From the NCBI GenBank assembly GCA_017465625.1, contig JAFTVV010000030.1, positions 1-64,000 on the forward strand: a stretch of 64,000 bases of DNA, read 5' to 3'. Below the pieces are notes generated by a model. It searched no databases and was not told the origin of the DNA. It worked only from the letters and a program-made list of their open reading frames with translations. The stretch's first letter is position 1; every line of letters begins with the position of its first letter. Shown in pieces: positions 35,013 to 44,276 of this stretch. The stretch comes from Oscillospiraceae bacterium. Lineage in GTDB: Bacteria; Bacillota; Clostridia; Oscillospirales; Oscillospiraceae. A program made the translations under genes and the position numbers.

Positions 35013-36199
35013 AAAAGGTTTTGATTGTAATTCACGATATGGAAATCGGCGGGGCACAAAAAAGCCTGCTCAGCTTTTTGCAAAGCTTCAGCCAAATGCC
35101 CCAATCCGGGGAGTATACCCTCTATCTGACCGCCATCAAGCCCTCCGGCGCATTTTATAAAGAAATTCCCCAAAATGTGAAGCGACACAACCCCTCCGGT
35201 GGACTGCGTTTTTTGGGTACGCCCCTGAGCCTGCAGCTTTTGAAGCACTTTTCCCTGAGAGGCTTCATCGGAAAAATGAAGTGGATTTTCGGAAAAGGAA
35301 AAGCACCAAAGGAGCTGAATCTGCAGCAAAAGCTGTGGCACTGCTGGAAAAAATATGTACCCGAAGAATCGGAAGAATTTGATGTGGCGATCGCTTATAT
35401 GGACGGTGCACCGTCTTATTACGTGATGGATAAGGTGCGTGCCCGTAAAAAAATTTTGTGGGTACACAATGAGTATCAGAAATTAGGCTACAACCCCCAG
35501 TTTGATGCCCCCTATTTTCAGGCCTGCGACAAAATCATCACCATTTCCCAAAGCTGCAGAGTATGTCTTGTGCAGGCGTTTCCCGATTTGGAGGACCGCA
35601 TCGTCCTTTTGGAGAACATCTCCGGCAGGAAAATGATTGAGGCTGCGGCAGATGTGGAACGAAAAACCTTGTTTGACGGTGTTTCCGGCTTGCGTCTGCT
35701 GTCTGTGGGACGGCTGAATACCCAAAAGGGCTTTGATATCGCGCTGAATACTGCGGCACTTTTGAAAGAAAAGGGAATTTTGTTTACCTGGGTCATTTTG
35801 GGAGAAGGACCTTTGCGGCAGGAGCTGGAGCAACAGCGCAGCGCCTTAGGCTTAGAGAATGCGGTGTTGCTTCCCGGTGCAACGGACAATCCCTACGTTT
35901 ATATGAAAAAGTGCGATATACTGGTGCAATCCTCCCGTTTTGAGGGGAAATCCATCGTGTTGGACGAAGCAAAGCTGTTGGCAAAGCCCATTGTGTCCAC
36001 AAATTATAACACGATAGGGGATAGCCTGACCCATGGTCAAACCGGCTATATTACCGAAATGGACGCGGATTCTCTGTGTGAGGGTATCTGTACCGTAGCG
36101 TCCGACAGTGCATTGCGCTGCCGTTTGGAAAACAATCTTCGGCAGCAGGAGGACTGTGCGCCCCTGTTAACAGACCGTTATATAGAAATAATGCTATAA
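35009..36199 (+). CDS. Glycosyltransferase family 4, paralogue of the previous gene
   Basis: A 396-residue GT4 enzyme sharing with its upstream neighbour the N-terminal GGAQKSLL element, the mid motif LLSVGRLNTQKGFD and SRFEGKSIVLDEAKLLAKPIV. A gene duplication followed by divergence of acceptor specificity is likely. It starts by ATGA overlap. The sugar specificity is not readable. Confidence 0.9.
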   Translation: MKKVLIVIHDMEIGGAQKSLLSFLQSFSQMPQSGEYTLYLTAIKPSGAFYKEIPQNVKRHNPSGGLRFLGTPLSLQLLKHFSLRGFIGKMKWIFGKGKAPKELNLQQKLWHCWKKYVPEESEEFDVAIAYMDGAPSYYVMDKVRARKKILWVHNEYQKLGYNPQFDAPYFQACDKIITISQSCRVCLVQAFPDLEDRIVLLENISGRKMIEAAADVERKTLFDGVSGLRLLSVGRLNTQKGFDIALNTAALLKEKGILFTWVILGEGPLRQELEQQRSALGLENAVLLPGATDNPYVYMKKCDILVQSSRFEGKSIVLDEAKLLAKPIVSTNYNTIGDSLTHGQTGYITEMDADSLCEGICTVASDSALRCRLENNLRQQEDCAPLLTDRYIEIML

Positions 36200-36216
36200 T
36201 AATAAGGTGTAAAAAG

Positions 36217-37239
36217 ATGACGTATTTTAGTGTGATCATTCCGGTATACAACATTGAGCAGTATGTCTGCCGCTGTGTGGATTCTGTGTTGCAGCAGAAT
36301 TTTACGGATTACGAGGTGATTTTGGTAGACGACGGCTCTACCGACCGAAGTGGCATACTGTGCGATGAGCTTGCCCAAAGCCATCCGCAGATTCGGGTGA
36401 TTCACAAGGAAAATGGCGGTCTGTCCAGCGCCCGTAATGCAGGTGTCAAACAGGCAAAAGGGGAGTATATCTGGTTTGTAGACGGAGACGACTGGATCGA
36501 GCAGGGCGCACTGGACGCCTTGTATGCCTGCGCCCGGGAGACGGACGCAGACCTGATCAAATTTGGCTACATTCGGGTGAAGAATTCTGCTCAATGGGTG
36601 TGCAAAAGCTCCGTTGCTCCGCAGGTCTATACAGATCTCACAGCCTTGCAGGAAGAGGCGTTTTATTACGGTGGACGGTATGTGCTTTCTGCCTGGAGTC
36701 ACGCCTACAAGCGGCAGTTTTTGCAGAAAAATGACTTGTACTTTGTCTCTGAACGGGAGATCGGCAGTGAGGACTACTTGTTTAACTTGCAGGCACTGCT
36801 GTGTGCCCCGAAGGTGGCGGTACTGGAGAATGCCCTGTATTATTATGAGCAGAGAATGGGCAGCTTGACCCAGCGGTACAAAAAAGAGCTTCCCCGACGT
36901 TATACACAGCTGTACAGCCACTTGCGCCGATATGCAAAGCTGCAGGGCAAGGATCGCTATATGGGCAAAATCTGCGCCTTTTATATCTGGCACTTGATGC
37001 GGGGTACTTGCATCCCCAATGCGTATATGCAAACTGCGGACCATACCCTGAAAGAGGGGCGTCGGGAAGTGCGGCAGATGCTGAAAAATCCGTCTGTACG
37101 CAGAGCACTGAAGCAAATGGACAGAACAAGATACAGCAAAAAAGAGCGGCTTTTGATCCGCTGTATGCAATATAAAATAGAGCCGGCAATTTATTGGCTC
37201 TATGTAAAGAAACCTGCTAAAAGAGGAAAAAACAAGTGA
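36217..37239 (+). CDS. Glycosyltransferase family 2
   Basis: A 340-residue inverting GT-A enzyme. The N-terminal FSVIIPVYNIEQYV, LVDDGSTDRSG (Asp pair for nucleotide-sugar binding) and the DXD-type WFVDGDDWI are all intact, followed by SAWSHAYKRQF. The last ~100 residues are basic. The ATG follows AAGGTGTAAAAAG and the stop overlaps a GTG start of the polymerase. Adds a sugar to the lipid-linked repeat unit; which one is unknown. Confidence 0.93.
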   Translation: MTYFSVIIPVYNIEQYVCRCVDSVLQQNFTDYEVILVDDGSTDRSGILCDELAQSHPQIRVIHKENGGLSSARNAGVKQAKGEYIWFVDGDDWIEQGALDALYACARETDADLIKFGYIRVKNSAQWVCKSSVAPQVYTDLTALQEEAFYYGGRYVLSAWSHAYKRQFLQKNDLYFVSEREIGSEDYLFNLQALLCAPKVAVLENALYYYEQRMGSLTQRYKKELPRRYTQLYSHLRRYAKLQGKDRYMGKICAFYIWHLMRGTCIPNAYMQTADHTLKEGRREVRQMLKNPSVRRALKQMDRTRYSKKERLLIRCMQYKIEPAIYWLYVKKPAKRGKNK

Positions 37240-38492
37240 AAATTCAATTGCATTTTCGGCGTCGGCTGGCGCTGGAGGATATAAGGTTTTATATATGCGC
37301 CCTTTGTGTGCTCAGCTATGCACTTTTGGAGCATATGAGCATTGGCATCCCTTGGTTTTCAGGGATGAAAATGCCCCTTTTGTATATTGCTGGACTGTGC
37401 GCATTGCCCGAAATCAACCTGATCCTGAAAAAATTTAGAATCAGAAAGTATTTCTATGTGACCTGTGTCACCATTGTACTTTGTGGTTTTTTGTTCCTGT
37501 CCGCCTATATGAACAAGGCACCCAGGTTTGGTGTTGTGCCCTACAGAAACACCTACCGACTGATTTTATATATTGCAGAGCTGTTGATTTTGACCTTTTG
37601 GGTGTCGGAGAAGGGCTGGTTTCACCGCATTTTGCAGCTGACATTCGGCTACGTTCTTTTAATCGTCCTTGTTGTGGACGTTATGATTTTTGCAGACATT
37701 GACCTTTTGGGAATGAAGGAAAACGATATATATATCATCGGAACCAAGTTCTCTGTGGTGTATATGCACATGAACCTTTTGAGCCTGTGGCTGGTGCGAA
37801 TGCAGGATCAGCTGACCTTTTCCGGCTGGCAGCGGGCACGGCTGATTGCAGGAGGCGTGGCGGCGCTGATTGTGACCTTCCGGGTCAACTGTATGTCCGG
37901 CGTGCTGGGCTGTGTAATGCTGCTGTTACTGCTGTGGAGAACACAGCACGGCAAGCGTCTGACAAGAAAGCTGCTGTGCTCGCCCAGGGTGCTGCTGTTG
38001 TTCGCGGTGGCGTCGGTGCTGTTTGTGTTTGTGGTGCAGATGCTGATCTCGATTCCGGCCGTGAGCTACTTTATCGAGTCGGTTTTGGGACGGAACAACA
38101 ACCTGACCGGCCGTGTGCAAATCTACGAGATGTTCTCCGGCAAGATGCAGGGGCATTGGCTGTTTGGTTTTGGTATGGGCAATGCCAATGCGGCAGCAAT
38201 GGCGCTTTTCGGCTATGCCAACGCCCAAAATGCCATTTTGCAGTGGGTTTTGCAGACCGGTATGCTGGTTACCGTCCTGCTGGTTGCGTTGATCGTGCTG
38301 GTATTTGACCGCCTGTACAAAAACCAGAATCTTCAAAAAATGATGCCGATGGTTGCGCTGATCTATGTGTATATTGCATTGGGCACGGTGGAGACCACGT
38401 TTTCTATGAGCTTTATTTTGTGGGTCTTTATGCTGCTGATGTATGTCAATCAGCCGCCCCATATTTTGGCTCAGGAGCATAAAAAGCGGTGA
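37236..38492 (+). CDS. O-antigen/EPS polymerase-like membrane protein (Wzy)
   Basis: A 418-residue polytopic membrane protein with about 11 hydrophobic segments and a large extracytoplasmic loop at about 300-340 (SVLGRNNNLTGRVQIYEMFSG). Membrane topology, position between GT2 and modification genes, and the RNNxLTGRVxIY pattern (R-x-x-x-x-T-G-R) fit Wzy/WaaL-type polymerases, which join repeat units outside the membrane. Start is GTG in a GTGA overlap with the GT2 gene. Wzy sequences are poorly conserved, so the name rests mainly on topology, loop motif and context. Confidence 0.78.
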   Translation: MKIQLHFRRRLALEDIRFYICALCVLSYALLEHMSIGIPWFSGMKMPLLYIAGLCALPEINLILKKFRIRKYFYVTCVTIVLCGFLFLSAYMNKAPRFGVVPYRNTYRLILYIAELLILTFWVSEKGWFHRILQLTFGYVLLIVLVVDVMIFADIDLLGMKENDIYIIGTKFSVVYMHMNLLSLWLVRMQDQLTFSGWQRARLIAGGVAALIVTFRVNCMSGVLGCVMLLLLLWRTQHGKRLTRKLLCSPRVLLLFAVASVLFVFVVQMLISIPAVSYFIESVLGRNNNLTGRVQIYEMFSGKMQGHWLFGFGMGNANAAAMALFGYANAQNAILQWVLQTGMLVTVLLVALIVLVFDRLYKNQNLQKMMPMVALIYVYIALGTVETTFSMSFILWVFMLLMYVNQPPHILAQEHKKR

Positions 38493-38498
38493 AAAACG

Positions 38499-39614
38499 AT
38501 GAAAATTGCAATTTTATCTATGCAGAGAGTGCTCAATTACGGCTCTGTACTGCAGGCGTACTCTCTGCAAAAGCTGATTGAGGAATGTACCGGCGAAAAG
38601 CCTGTGTTTATAGATATTGAGGAAGAACGCACCGTGCCCTCTGACCGTTCCGATCTGAAACGGGAGGATGGGGGGAAGCCTATGGCGTATCCGGGGGGCA
38701 TTTGGCAAAAGGCCAAGCGCTACCGTATGGCAAAAGGCTCTTCCCGTAAGAAAAAGAGAATTTGTGCTTTTATGGAACAGGAGCTGGGGCTGGAAAAAGC
38801 CCACAACGACGGTCATTATGACTGGGTGGTGATTGGCAGTGACGAGGTGTTTAACCACCGTCAGGGGGTCAATCTGCAGCTGCACGGTGACGTGCGGCAA
38901 GCCGATCGGGTGCTCAGCTATGCCGCCTCCTGCGGTGCGGCAGTGGCAGAGGATGTTTCGCAGGAGCATCGTCAGCAGGTCTGCGCGGCGCTAAATCGCC
39001 TGCAGGATATTTCTGTCAGAGACGAGGGTACGGCGCAGTATATACAGGCGCTGTGCGGACGGAAAACACTGCACCATTTGGATCCGGTATTGGTCGGTCC
39101 GCTGCATAGCATACGCCACAAAAAGGTACATTTACCCCCTTATCTGCTTGTTTATGCCTACGGGCATCGAATTTCCGCAGAGGAGGAAATTCGCGCCATT
39201 CAGGCTTTTGCAAAAAAACGGGGTCTGAAAACCGTGGCGGTAGGCGGCGCTCAGTTTTGGTGTGATTACTACATTCCTGCCACACCCATGCGCTTGCCGG
39301 ACTATTTTTACCACGCAGAATATGTGATTACAGACACCTTCCACGGTTGTATTTTCTCCGTCATCAACGGTAAAAAATTCGGTGTTCTGGTGCGGGAAAG
39401 CAACCGCAACAAGATTACAGGCCTTTTAAAGGATCTAAGCTTAGAGTGTCGGCAGATCGAAAGACCGGCACAGCTGGAGCAGGTGATCACAAAAGAGATC
39501 GACTACGACAAAGTGGAGCAATTATTGGAGGGAGCGCGCAGACAGACCAGGGATTATCTGCGCACCCGGTTAGGAAAAAACGATGATGCATGTAGAGAAC
39601 ATTTCCCCAAATGA
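38499..39614 (+). CDS. Polysaccharide pyruvyl transferase family protein
   Basis: This enzyme transfers a pyruvyl ketal (or related group) onto a sugar of the EPS. The 371-residue protein starts MKIAILSMQRVLNYGSVLQA, with the family N-terminal fold. It has DWVVIGSDEVFNHR and the highly conserved VITDTFHGCIFS and GKKFGVLVRE towards the C-terminus. The last 32 bases overlap the FrhB-like gene. The two are a well-known pair in EPS loci, where the iron-sulfur partner may supply or activate a substrate. Confidence 0.9.
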   Translation: MKIAILSMQRVLNYGSVLQAYSLQKLIEECTGEKPVFIDIEEERTVPSDRSDLKREDGGKPMAYPGGIWQKAKRYRMAKGSSRKKKRICAFMEQELGLEKAHNDGHYDWVVIGSDEVFNHRQGVNLQLHGDVRQADRVLSYAASCGAAVAEDVSQEHRQQVCAALNRLQDISVRDEGTAQYIQALCGRKTLHHLDPVLVGPLHSIRHKKVHLPPYLLVYAYGHRISAEEEIRAIQAFAKKRGLKTVAVGGAQFWCDYYIPATPMRLPDYFYHAEYVITDTFHGCIFSVINGKKFGVLVRESNRNKITGLLKDLSLECRQIERPAQLEQVITKEIDYDKVEQLLEGARRQTRDYLRTRLGKNDDACREHFPK

Positions 39615-40743
39615 ATGTACCGGCTGTGGCGGCTGTGTTGCAGTTTGCCACAGGGATGCGGTCACGATGGGGACGGACGAATACGGCAACTACCGCCCCC
39701 GGATTGACGAAACGAAGTGTGTAAACTGCCAAAAATGCACCCGGTTTTGCGCAAAGATTCACGCTGCATCGAAAGCTGCGCCTTTGCAGGCTTACGGTGC
39801 GGTGGGCAAGGATGGGGATCTGGTGCACAAAAGCGCCTCCGGCGGTGTGTTTGCCACCGTTGCGACGGCACTGATTGCCCAAAAGGGGCAGGTTTACGGT
39901 GCGGTGTCCCAATGCTTCGAGGGCAAGCTGCAGGTGTACCACACCTGTGCTTCCGATGCCCGGGAAATGGAAAAAATGCAAGGTTCCAAGTACGTGCAAA
40001 GCAGGGCGTGGGAGGTTTACCGCGCGGTTAGCCAAAGATTGCAAAAAGGGGAGACGGTGCTCTTTACCGGCACGCCCTGTCAGGTGGCCGCAGTAAAGGC
40101 CTACACCGGAGATCCGCAAAATCTGGTTACCATGGATTTGGTGTGCCACGGTGTGCCTGCTACGCAGATGCTCAATGAAGCGCTGACGCTTTTTGCAAAG
40201 CGCCTGGGAGGAAAGCTGACAGATTTTTCGTTCCGTGACAAAAGCAGAGAAAAACATTATACAAGCCGTTTGACTCTGCGCAAGGGCAGACGTACAAAAA
40301 CCTATTTTGTCCGCGCCCGATATTTGAGCTTTTATCATGCTTTTTTACAAAGCGACAACTTTCGGGAGAGCTGTTACAGCTGCAGCTATGCAGGAATGGA
40401 ACGGGTCTCTGACATCACTGTCGGGGATTACTGGGGAATGGAGAAGCACCACAGCCATCAAATGCAAGACAGAACCGACTGGTCTTGTGTACTGGTGAAT
40501 ACGCAAAAGGGAAAGGCGTTTTTGGAACAGTACGGCAAAGACCTGACCCTTGTGGAGAGCAAACCCCAATGGGTGGCAGAGGAAAATAAACAGCTGCGTG
40601 CACCCGGTGAAAAAGGACCTCACAGAGCCCGTCTGCTGGAGCTTTACAAAAAAGGCGGCTATAAGGCGGTAGAGAAGGATTTTATAAAAGAAAACGGCGG
40701 CGCGTTGCGCTACCGGCTGAGGCTGTACAAAAGCTTCAAATAA
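39583..40743 (+). CDS. FrhB/FdhB-family iron-sulfur protein (coenzyme F420-hydrogenase beta-like)
   Basis: A 386-residue cytosolic protein. It has two N-terminal 4Fe-4S clusters (CTGCGGCVAVCHRDA and CVNCQKCTRFC), then the FrhB domain (FTGTPCQVAAVKAY, LVCHGVPA, DFSFRDK, and SDITVGDYWG). It is not evidence for F420 here: such proteins are frequent beside pyruvyl transferases in Clostridia and Bacteroides EPS clusters. Start ATG 39583 has AGGAAAAAACG before it and overlaps the pyruvyl transferase by 32 bases, so they are coupled. Confidence 0.9.
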   Translation: MMHVENISPNECTGCGGCVAVCHRDAVTMGTDEYGNYRPRIDETKCVNCQKCTRFCAKIHAASKAAPLQAYGAVGKDGDLVHKSASGGVFATVATALIAQKGQVYGAVSQCFEGKLQVYHTCASDAREMEKMQGSKYVQSRAWEVYRAVSQRLQKGETVLFTGTPCQVAAVKAYTGDPQNLVTMDLVCHGVPATQMLNEALTLFAKRLGGKLTDFSFRDKSREKHYTSRLTLRKGRRTKTYFVRARYLSFYHAFLQSDNFRESCYSCSYAGMERVSDITVGDYWGMEKHHSHQMQDRTDWSCVLVNTQKGKAFLEQYGKDLTLVESKPQWVAEENKQLRAPGEKGPHRARLLELYKKGGYKAVEKDFIKENGGALRYRLRLYKSFK

Positions 40744-40766
40744 TACGATCCCAAAAGGAATCCCTT

Positions 40767-42347
40767 ATGAAGATAGAACGAACGAAAAATGCCCAAAAAA
40801 GCATTGCCGCCGGGCTGATTTTTAAGGTGGCGCAGATGATTCTGCCCTTTTTTATGCGCACGGTAATGCTTTATTATATGGGCGAAGAATACTTGGGACT
40901 AAACGGTCTGTTTACCTCTGTTCTGCAGGTGCTGAATCTGGCAGAATTGGGCGTAGGCTCTGCCATGGTCTTTAGTATGTATAAGCCCATTGCGGAGGAT
41001 GATACCCCCCGTATCTGCGCACTGATGCGGCTGTACCGCACCTATTATCGGGTGATCGGACTGGTGGTTGGTGTGGCCGGTGTGGCCATTGCGCCTTTTA
41101 TTCCTCATCTGATTGCCGGGGATGTGCCCACGGAGCTGAACGCCTATATTCTGTACTTTCTGAATTTAGGCGCAACAGTGCTCAGCTATTGGCTGTTTGC
41201 CTATAAAAACTGCCTGTTTCAGGCCCATCAGCGTACCGATGTGAGCAGCATTGTGGGGCTGATCACCAATATCTGTCAGTACGGCATTCAGCTTCTTGTA
41301 GTGATATATCTGAAGGATTACTACCTGTATTTGATTACGGTTTTGGCAATGCAGGTGGTCAATAACATTGTGACAGCGATACTGGCAGGCAAAATGTATC
41401 CCCAGTATCGGGCACAGGGACGGTTAGACCCTTCCGAGGTGCGCGGCATTAACGGACGTGTGCGGGACTTGTTTACAGGCAAGGTGGGGCAGGTGGTGTT
41501 CCGTTCGGTGGATACCATTGTGATTTCCGCGGCGCTGGGACTGACCGTGCTGGGCAGATACCAAAACTATTTCTTTATTATTACCTCCATTACCGGTGTG
41601 GTGGACACAATGATGAGTGCCATTATTGCCGGTTTGGGCAACAGCTTCCTGACAGAAACAAAAGAGAAGAATTTGCAGGATCTGAAAAAGTTTGCGTTTT
41701 TGTTCCTGTGGCTGGGCACAGTGTGCGCCTGCCTGCTCATTGGAATGTACCAGCCTTTTATGGAAATTTGGGTGGGGAAGGAGAAAATGCTTCCCTACGG
41801 CATTGTACTGTGCCTGGGGCTGTACTTCTTCATCTATGCCCTGAACCGGCTGCTGAATGTCTATAAAGATGCCGCCGGACTGTGGCACGTGGACCGCTTC
41901 CGCTTGCTTGTGTCAGCGGCAGTGAATTTGACGCTGAATATTTTGTGGGTAAAGCCCTTTGGACTGTACGGTGTGCTGCTGTCCACCGTGGCGGCTTGGG
42001 TGTTCGTGGCAATTCCCTGGGTTTTGCACAATATTTTTACCCGCTTGTTTGAACGAAAAGACCGTAAGCCGGTTATGGCGGTTTTGCTGGGAGAGAGTGC
42101 AGGTGCTGTATTGAGCGCAGGACTGGTTGCACTGGCCACTGTTTTCCTGAAGGGCAGTCCCTGGCTGTGTCTGCTTTTAGGCGGTGCGGCAGGAACGGTG
42201 ATTCCCCTTGCAGTGTTCATTCTTTTGTACCGCAGAACAGAGGCGTTTGCCGAAGGTATGCTGTTTGCGGACCGCCTGACAAAAAATAAATTGCATTTAC
42301 ATAGGAGATTATGCCCGAAAAAGAGAAAGGAGGGCGGTGACGTATGA
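40767..42347 (+). CDS. Oligosaccharide flippase, Wzx type
   Basis: A 526-residue integral membrane protein of the MOP (RfbX/PST) superfamily that moves undecaprenyl-linked repeat units to the outer leaflet. About 14 hydrophobic helices are visible. The N-terminal TVMLYYMGEEYLGLNGLFTS is typical of gut-clostridial flippases, and the middle FRSVDTIVIS and YYNITS-like segment match the family. The last residues are strongly basic. It overlaps the metallophosphoesterase start by 4 bases. With the Wzy-like protein, it makes this a Wzx/Wzy-dependent pathway. Confidence 0.9.
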   Translation: MKIERTKNAQKSIAAGLIFKVAQMILPFFMRTVMLYYMGEEYLGLNGLFTSVLQVLNLAELGVGSAMVFSMYKPIAEDDTPRICALMRLYRTYYRVIGLVVGVAGVAIAPFIPHLIAGDVPTELNAYILYFLNLGATVLSYWLFAYKNCLFQAHQRTDVSSIVGLITNICQYGIQLLVVIYLKDYYLYLITVLAMQVVNNIVTAILAGKMYPQYRAQGRLDPSEVRGINGRVRDLFTGKVGQVVFRSVDTIVISAALGLTVLGRYQNYFFIITSITGVVDTMMSAIIAGLGNSFLTETKEKNLQDLKKFAFLFLWLGTVCACLLIGMYQPFMEIWVGKEKMLPYGIVLCLGLYFFIYALNRLLNVYKDAAGLWHVDRFRLLVSAAVNLTLNILWVKPFGLYGVLLSTVAAWVFVAIPWVLHNIFTRLFERKDRKPVMAVLLGESAGAVLSAGLVALATVFLKGSPWLCLLLGGAAGTVIPLAVFILLYRRTEAFAEGMLFADRLTKNKLHLHRRLCPKKRKEGGDV

Positions 42348-44164
42348 TCGAAGAAACGGAGAAAGACCGTGGCGTGGAAGCCATTGAACAGCTGGTGCGG
42401 TCGGATGAGGAAAGCCAAACGCACAGCCATCACAGCCACCATAGCCATCACAGTCACCACAGCCATCACAGCAGCCATCACAAGCATCGTCGTAAGCACA
42501 GCTCCAAAAAGGGCGAAAAGCTGAAAAAGTGGTGGAGGCGGTTTTCTGCCAAAGCCTATAAAAAGAAAAAGGCCATTATTTGGATCAGTGTTACGATCAT
42601 TGTGCTGGTATTTGCCGCAGCAATAGCGGCCGAAATCATTCGTAATGGTGAGAAAGAACTGCAGAACCTGACGGCCCGGGTGGAAAGCGGCTGGAGTCAG
42701 ACCATCAAGCAGGAAGAGCTGACCGGCACGGTTGAAAACTGGTCTGCATCCGATGCGATCCCCTTTGTCTTCTCGGTGGAAAACGAGGAACAGAGCAACT
42801 TGCGAATTCAGGAAAGCCTGACCCTGAAGGTCACTGCCGCGGCAGACAGCTCCCTGGCGGTGAAAAATCAGGAGGATGCCAAAATCCTTTTACGGGACGG
42901 TGAGGGCAGACCGCTTCAAACTGTGGAGGATCGTTTTGCCCTGACACCGAACGGTTATTCTGTGACCTACGTTCTGCCGGAGACTCTGCTCTGTAAGGCG
43001 GATGGAAAGGTGATGCGAAACTACAGCCTGTACATTGACCCCTACACCCTGTCCAACTATCAGGGTGCGGACGTGGAAATTTTGGTACGGGTGGATGCTC
43101 ATGCACAGCAGAAGAGCGAAGCAATTCCCGAAAACAGCCTGTCCGGCAAGGCAACCCTGTGGCGTAAGCTGTACTTTAAGGGCACGATGGGACAGATGAA
43201 TATAAAAACACAGCTTCCCAACCATTGGATAGACCACGCAGAGGATCGGGTGGCAACCATCAACAAGCTGATGGCGGCGAGTGAAGATCGGGCGTCTTTT
43301 TTGTGGTATTCGGACGTGCACTGGCAGCAAAACTATAAAATTTCCCCCAGTCTGTTAAAATACGTCAGCGCAAACACATATATTGATAAGACCGTATTTG
43401 GCGGCGACCTTGCCACCTCCGGAAATGAACTGGAAAGTCTTGTACAGTGGCGAGAGGCAATTCGGGATGTGGAAAATCACCACAGCGTCATTGGCAACCA
43501 CGACAATGAAAGCCCCGTGCTGCCCAGCGTAGAAGCACGCTATGATTTCCTGATTGCACCGGAACGTACGCCGGATATGGTTCAGCCGGAAGATACCTTA
43601 TATTATTATATAGACAATGAGCAGGAGAAAACCCGTTACCTGTACCTGTCCACCGGCAGAATGTGGGTGATGGAGGATGAGCTTCGGTTCGTCGCCGACA
43701 GCCTCAATTCTACCCCTGCAGGCTGGCGTGTGGTGGTGCTGAGCCACATCTGGTTCCAGTATGAGGACACGTTTGCACCTACAGTGGGCAGTGTTCCGGA
43801 CTACTGTCAGGAATTGATGCGGATGTTTGACCGGTATAATGCCCGTCAAAGCGGTGTCAATCCCCTGTGTATGGTGCCTTACGATTTCACAAACGGACAG
43901 GGTGAGGTGGTGCTCTGTGTAGGTGGTCACACCCATACAGACTACGACTTTCGCACCGAGGGCGGCATTGCGGTGATGCTGATGGAGACGGACAGCTATC
44001 AGGTTCGTGCCGACAGCCTGGCAGTACGCCAATCCATTATGGAAGCGGCCATCAGTGCGGTGATCGTGGATTACGAGGCACAGGTGGCTCGCGTGGTGCG
44101 CATCGGGCGTGGTGAGGACCGTGTATTCCCTTTATATCCGGAAGAAAAAGGGAAAATGTCCTGA
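42344..44164 (+). CDS. Membrane-anchored metallophosphoesterase with His/Ser-rich cytoplasmic tail
   Basis: A 606-residue protein. The N-terminal tail (about 25-55) has a run of Ser-His-His units and Lys/Arg clusters, then one membrane segment (about 79-98) places the rest outside the cell. A beta-rich domain (about 115-290) is followed by a calcineurin-like phosphoesterase at about 320-600 with the metal motifs SDVHW, GGDLA, GNHDNE, LSHIW and GGHTHTD. It is unusual in an EPS locus: it may remove a phosphate or phosphodiester from the polymer or from undecaprenyl pyrophosphate. The latter roles are inference. It ends before a promoter for the kinase unit. Confidence 0.85.
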   Translation: MIEETEKDRGVEAIEQLVRSDEESQTHSHHSHHSHHSHHSHHSSHHKHRRKHSSKKGEKLKKWWRRFSAKAYKKKKAIIWISVTIIVLVFAAAIAAEIIRNGEKELQNLTARVESGWSQTIKQEELTGTVENWSASDAIPFVFSVENEEQSNLRIQESLTLKVTAAADSSLAVKNQEDAKILLRDGEGRPLQTVEDRFALTPNGYSVTYVLPETLLCKADGKVMRNYSLYIDPYTLSNYQGADVEILVRVDAHAQQKSEAIPENSLSGKATLWRKLYFKGTMGQMNIKTQLPNHWIDHAEDRVATINKLMAASEDRASFLWYSDVHWQQNYKISPSLLKYVSANTYIDKTVFGGDLATSGNELESLVQWREAIRDVENHHSVIGNHDNESPVLPSVEARYDFLIAPERTPDMVQPEDTLYYYIDNEQEKTRYLYLSTGRMWVMEDELRFVADSLNSTPAGWRVVVLSHIWFQYEDTFAPTVGSVPDYCQELMRMFDRYNARQSGVNPLCMVPYDFTNGQGEVVLCVGGHTHTDYDFRTEGGIAVMLMETDSYQVRADSLAVRQSIMEAAISAVIVDYEAQVARVVRIGRGEDRVFPLYPEEKGKMS

Positions 44165-44181
44165 ATGAGGCGAAAAAGGGG

Positions 44182-44210
44182 TTGTAATTCAGAACTCGAT
44201 GCGCTATAAT
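44182..44210 (+). promoter_or_regulatory. Internal promoter before the Wzc-like kinase operon
   Basis: TTGTAA, 17-bp spacer, TATAAT preceded by GCGC, 67 bases before the kinase start. It separates control of the length/attachment genes from the assembly genes. Confidence 0.75.
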
Positions 44211-44276
44211 TAGAGTACGATACTGTGGATAAGTGTCTGTATGCCCTTTTTAGGGCGTGCAGTTGGAGGCTTTACT

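Noticed and set aside
39583..40743. Coenzyme F420 metabolism
   Set aside because: FrhB-like proteins are common partners of pyruvyl transferases in EPS loci and do not show F420 use.
42415..42490. CATCACAGC tandem repeat as a possible regulatory repeat
   Set aside because: It stays in frame as Ser-His-His codons of the metallophosphoesterase tail.
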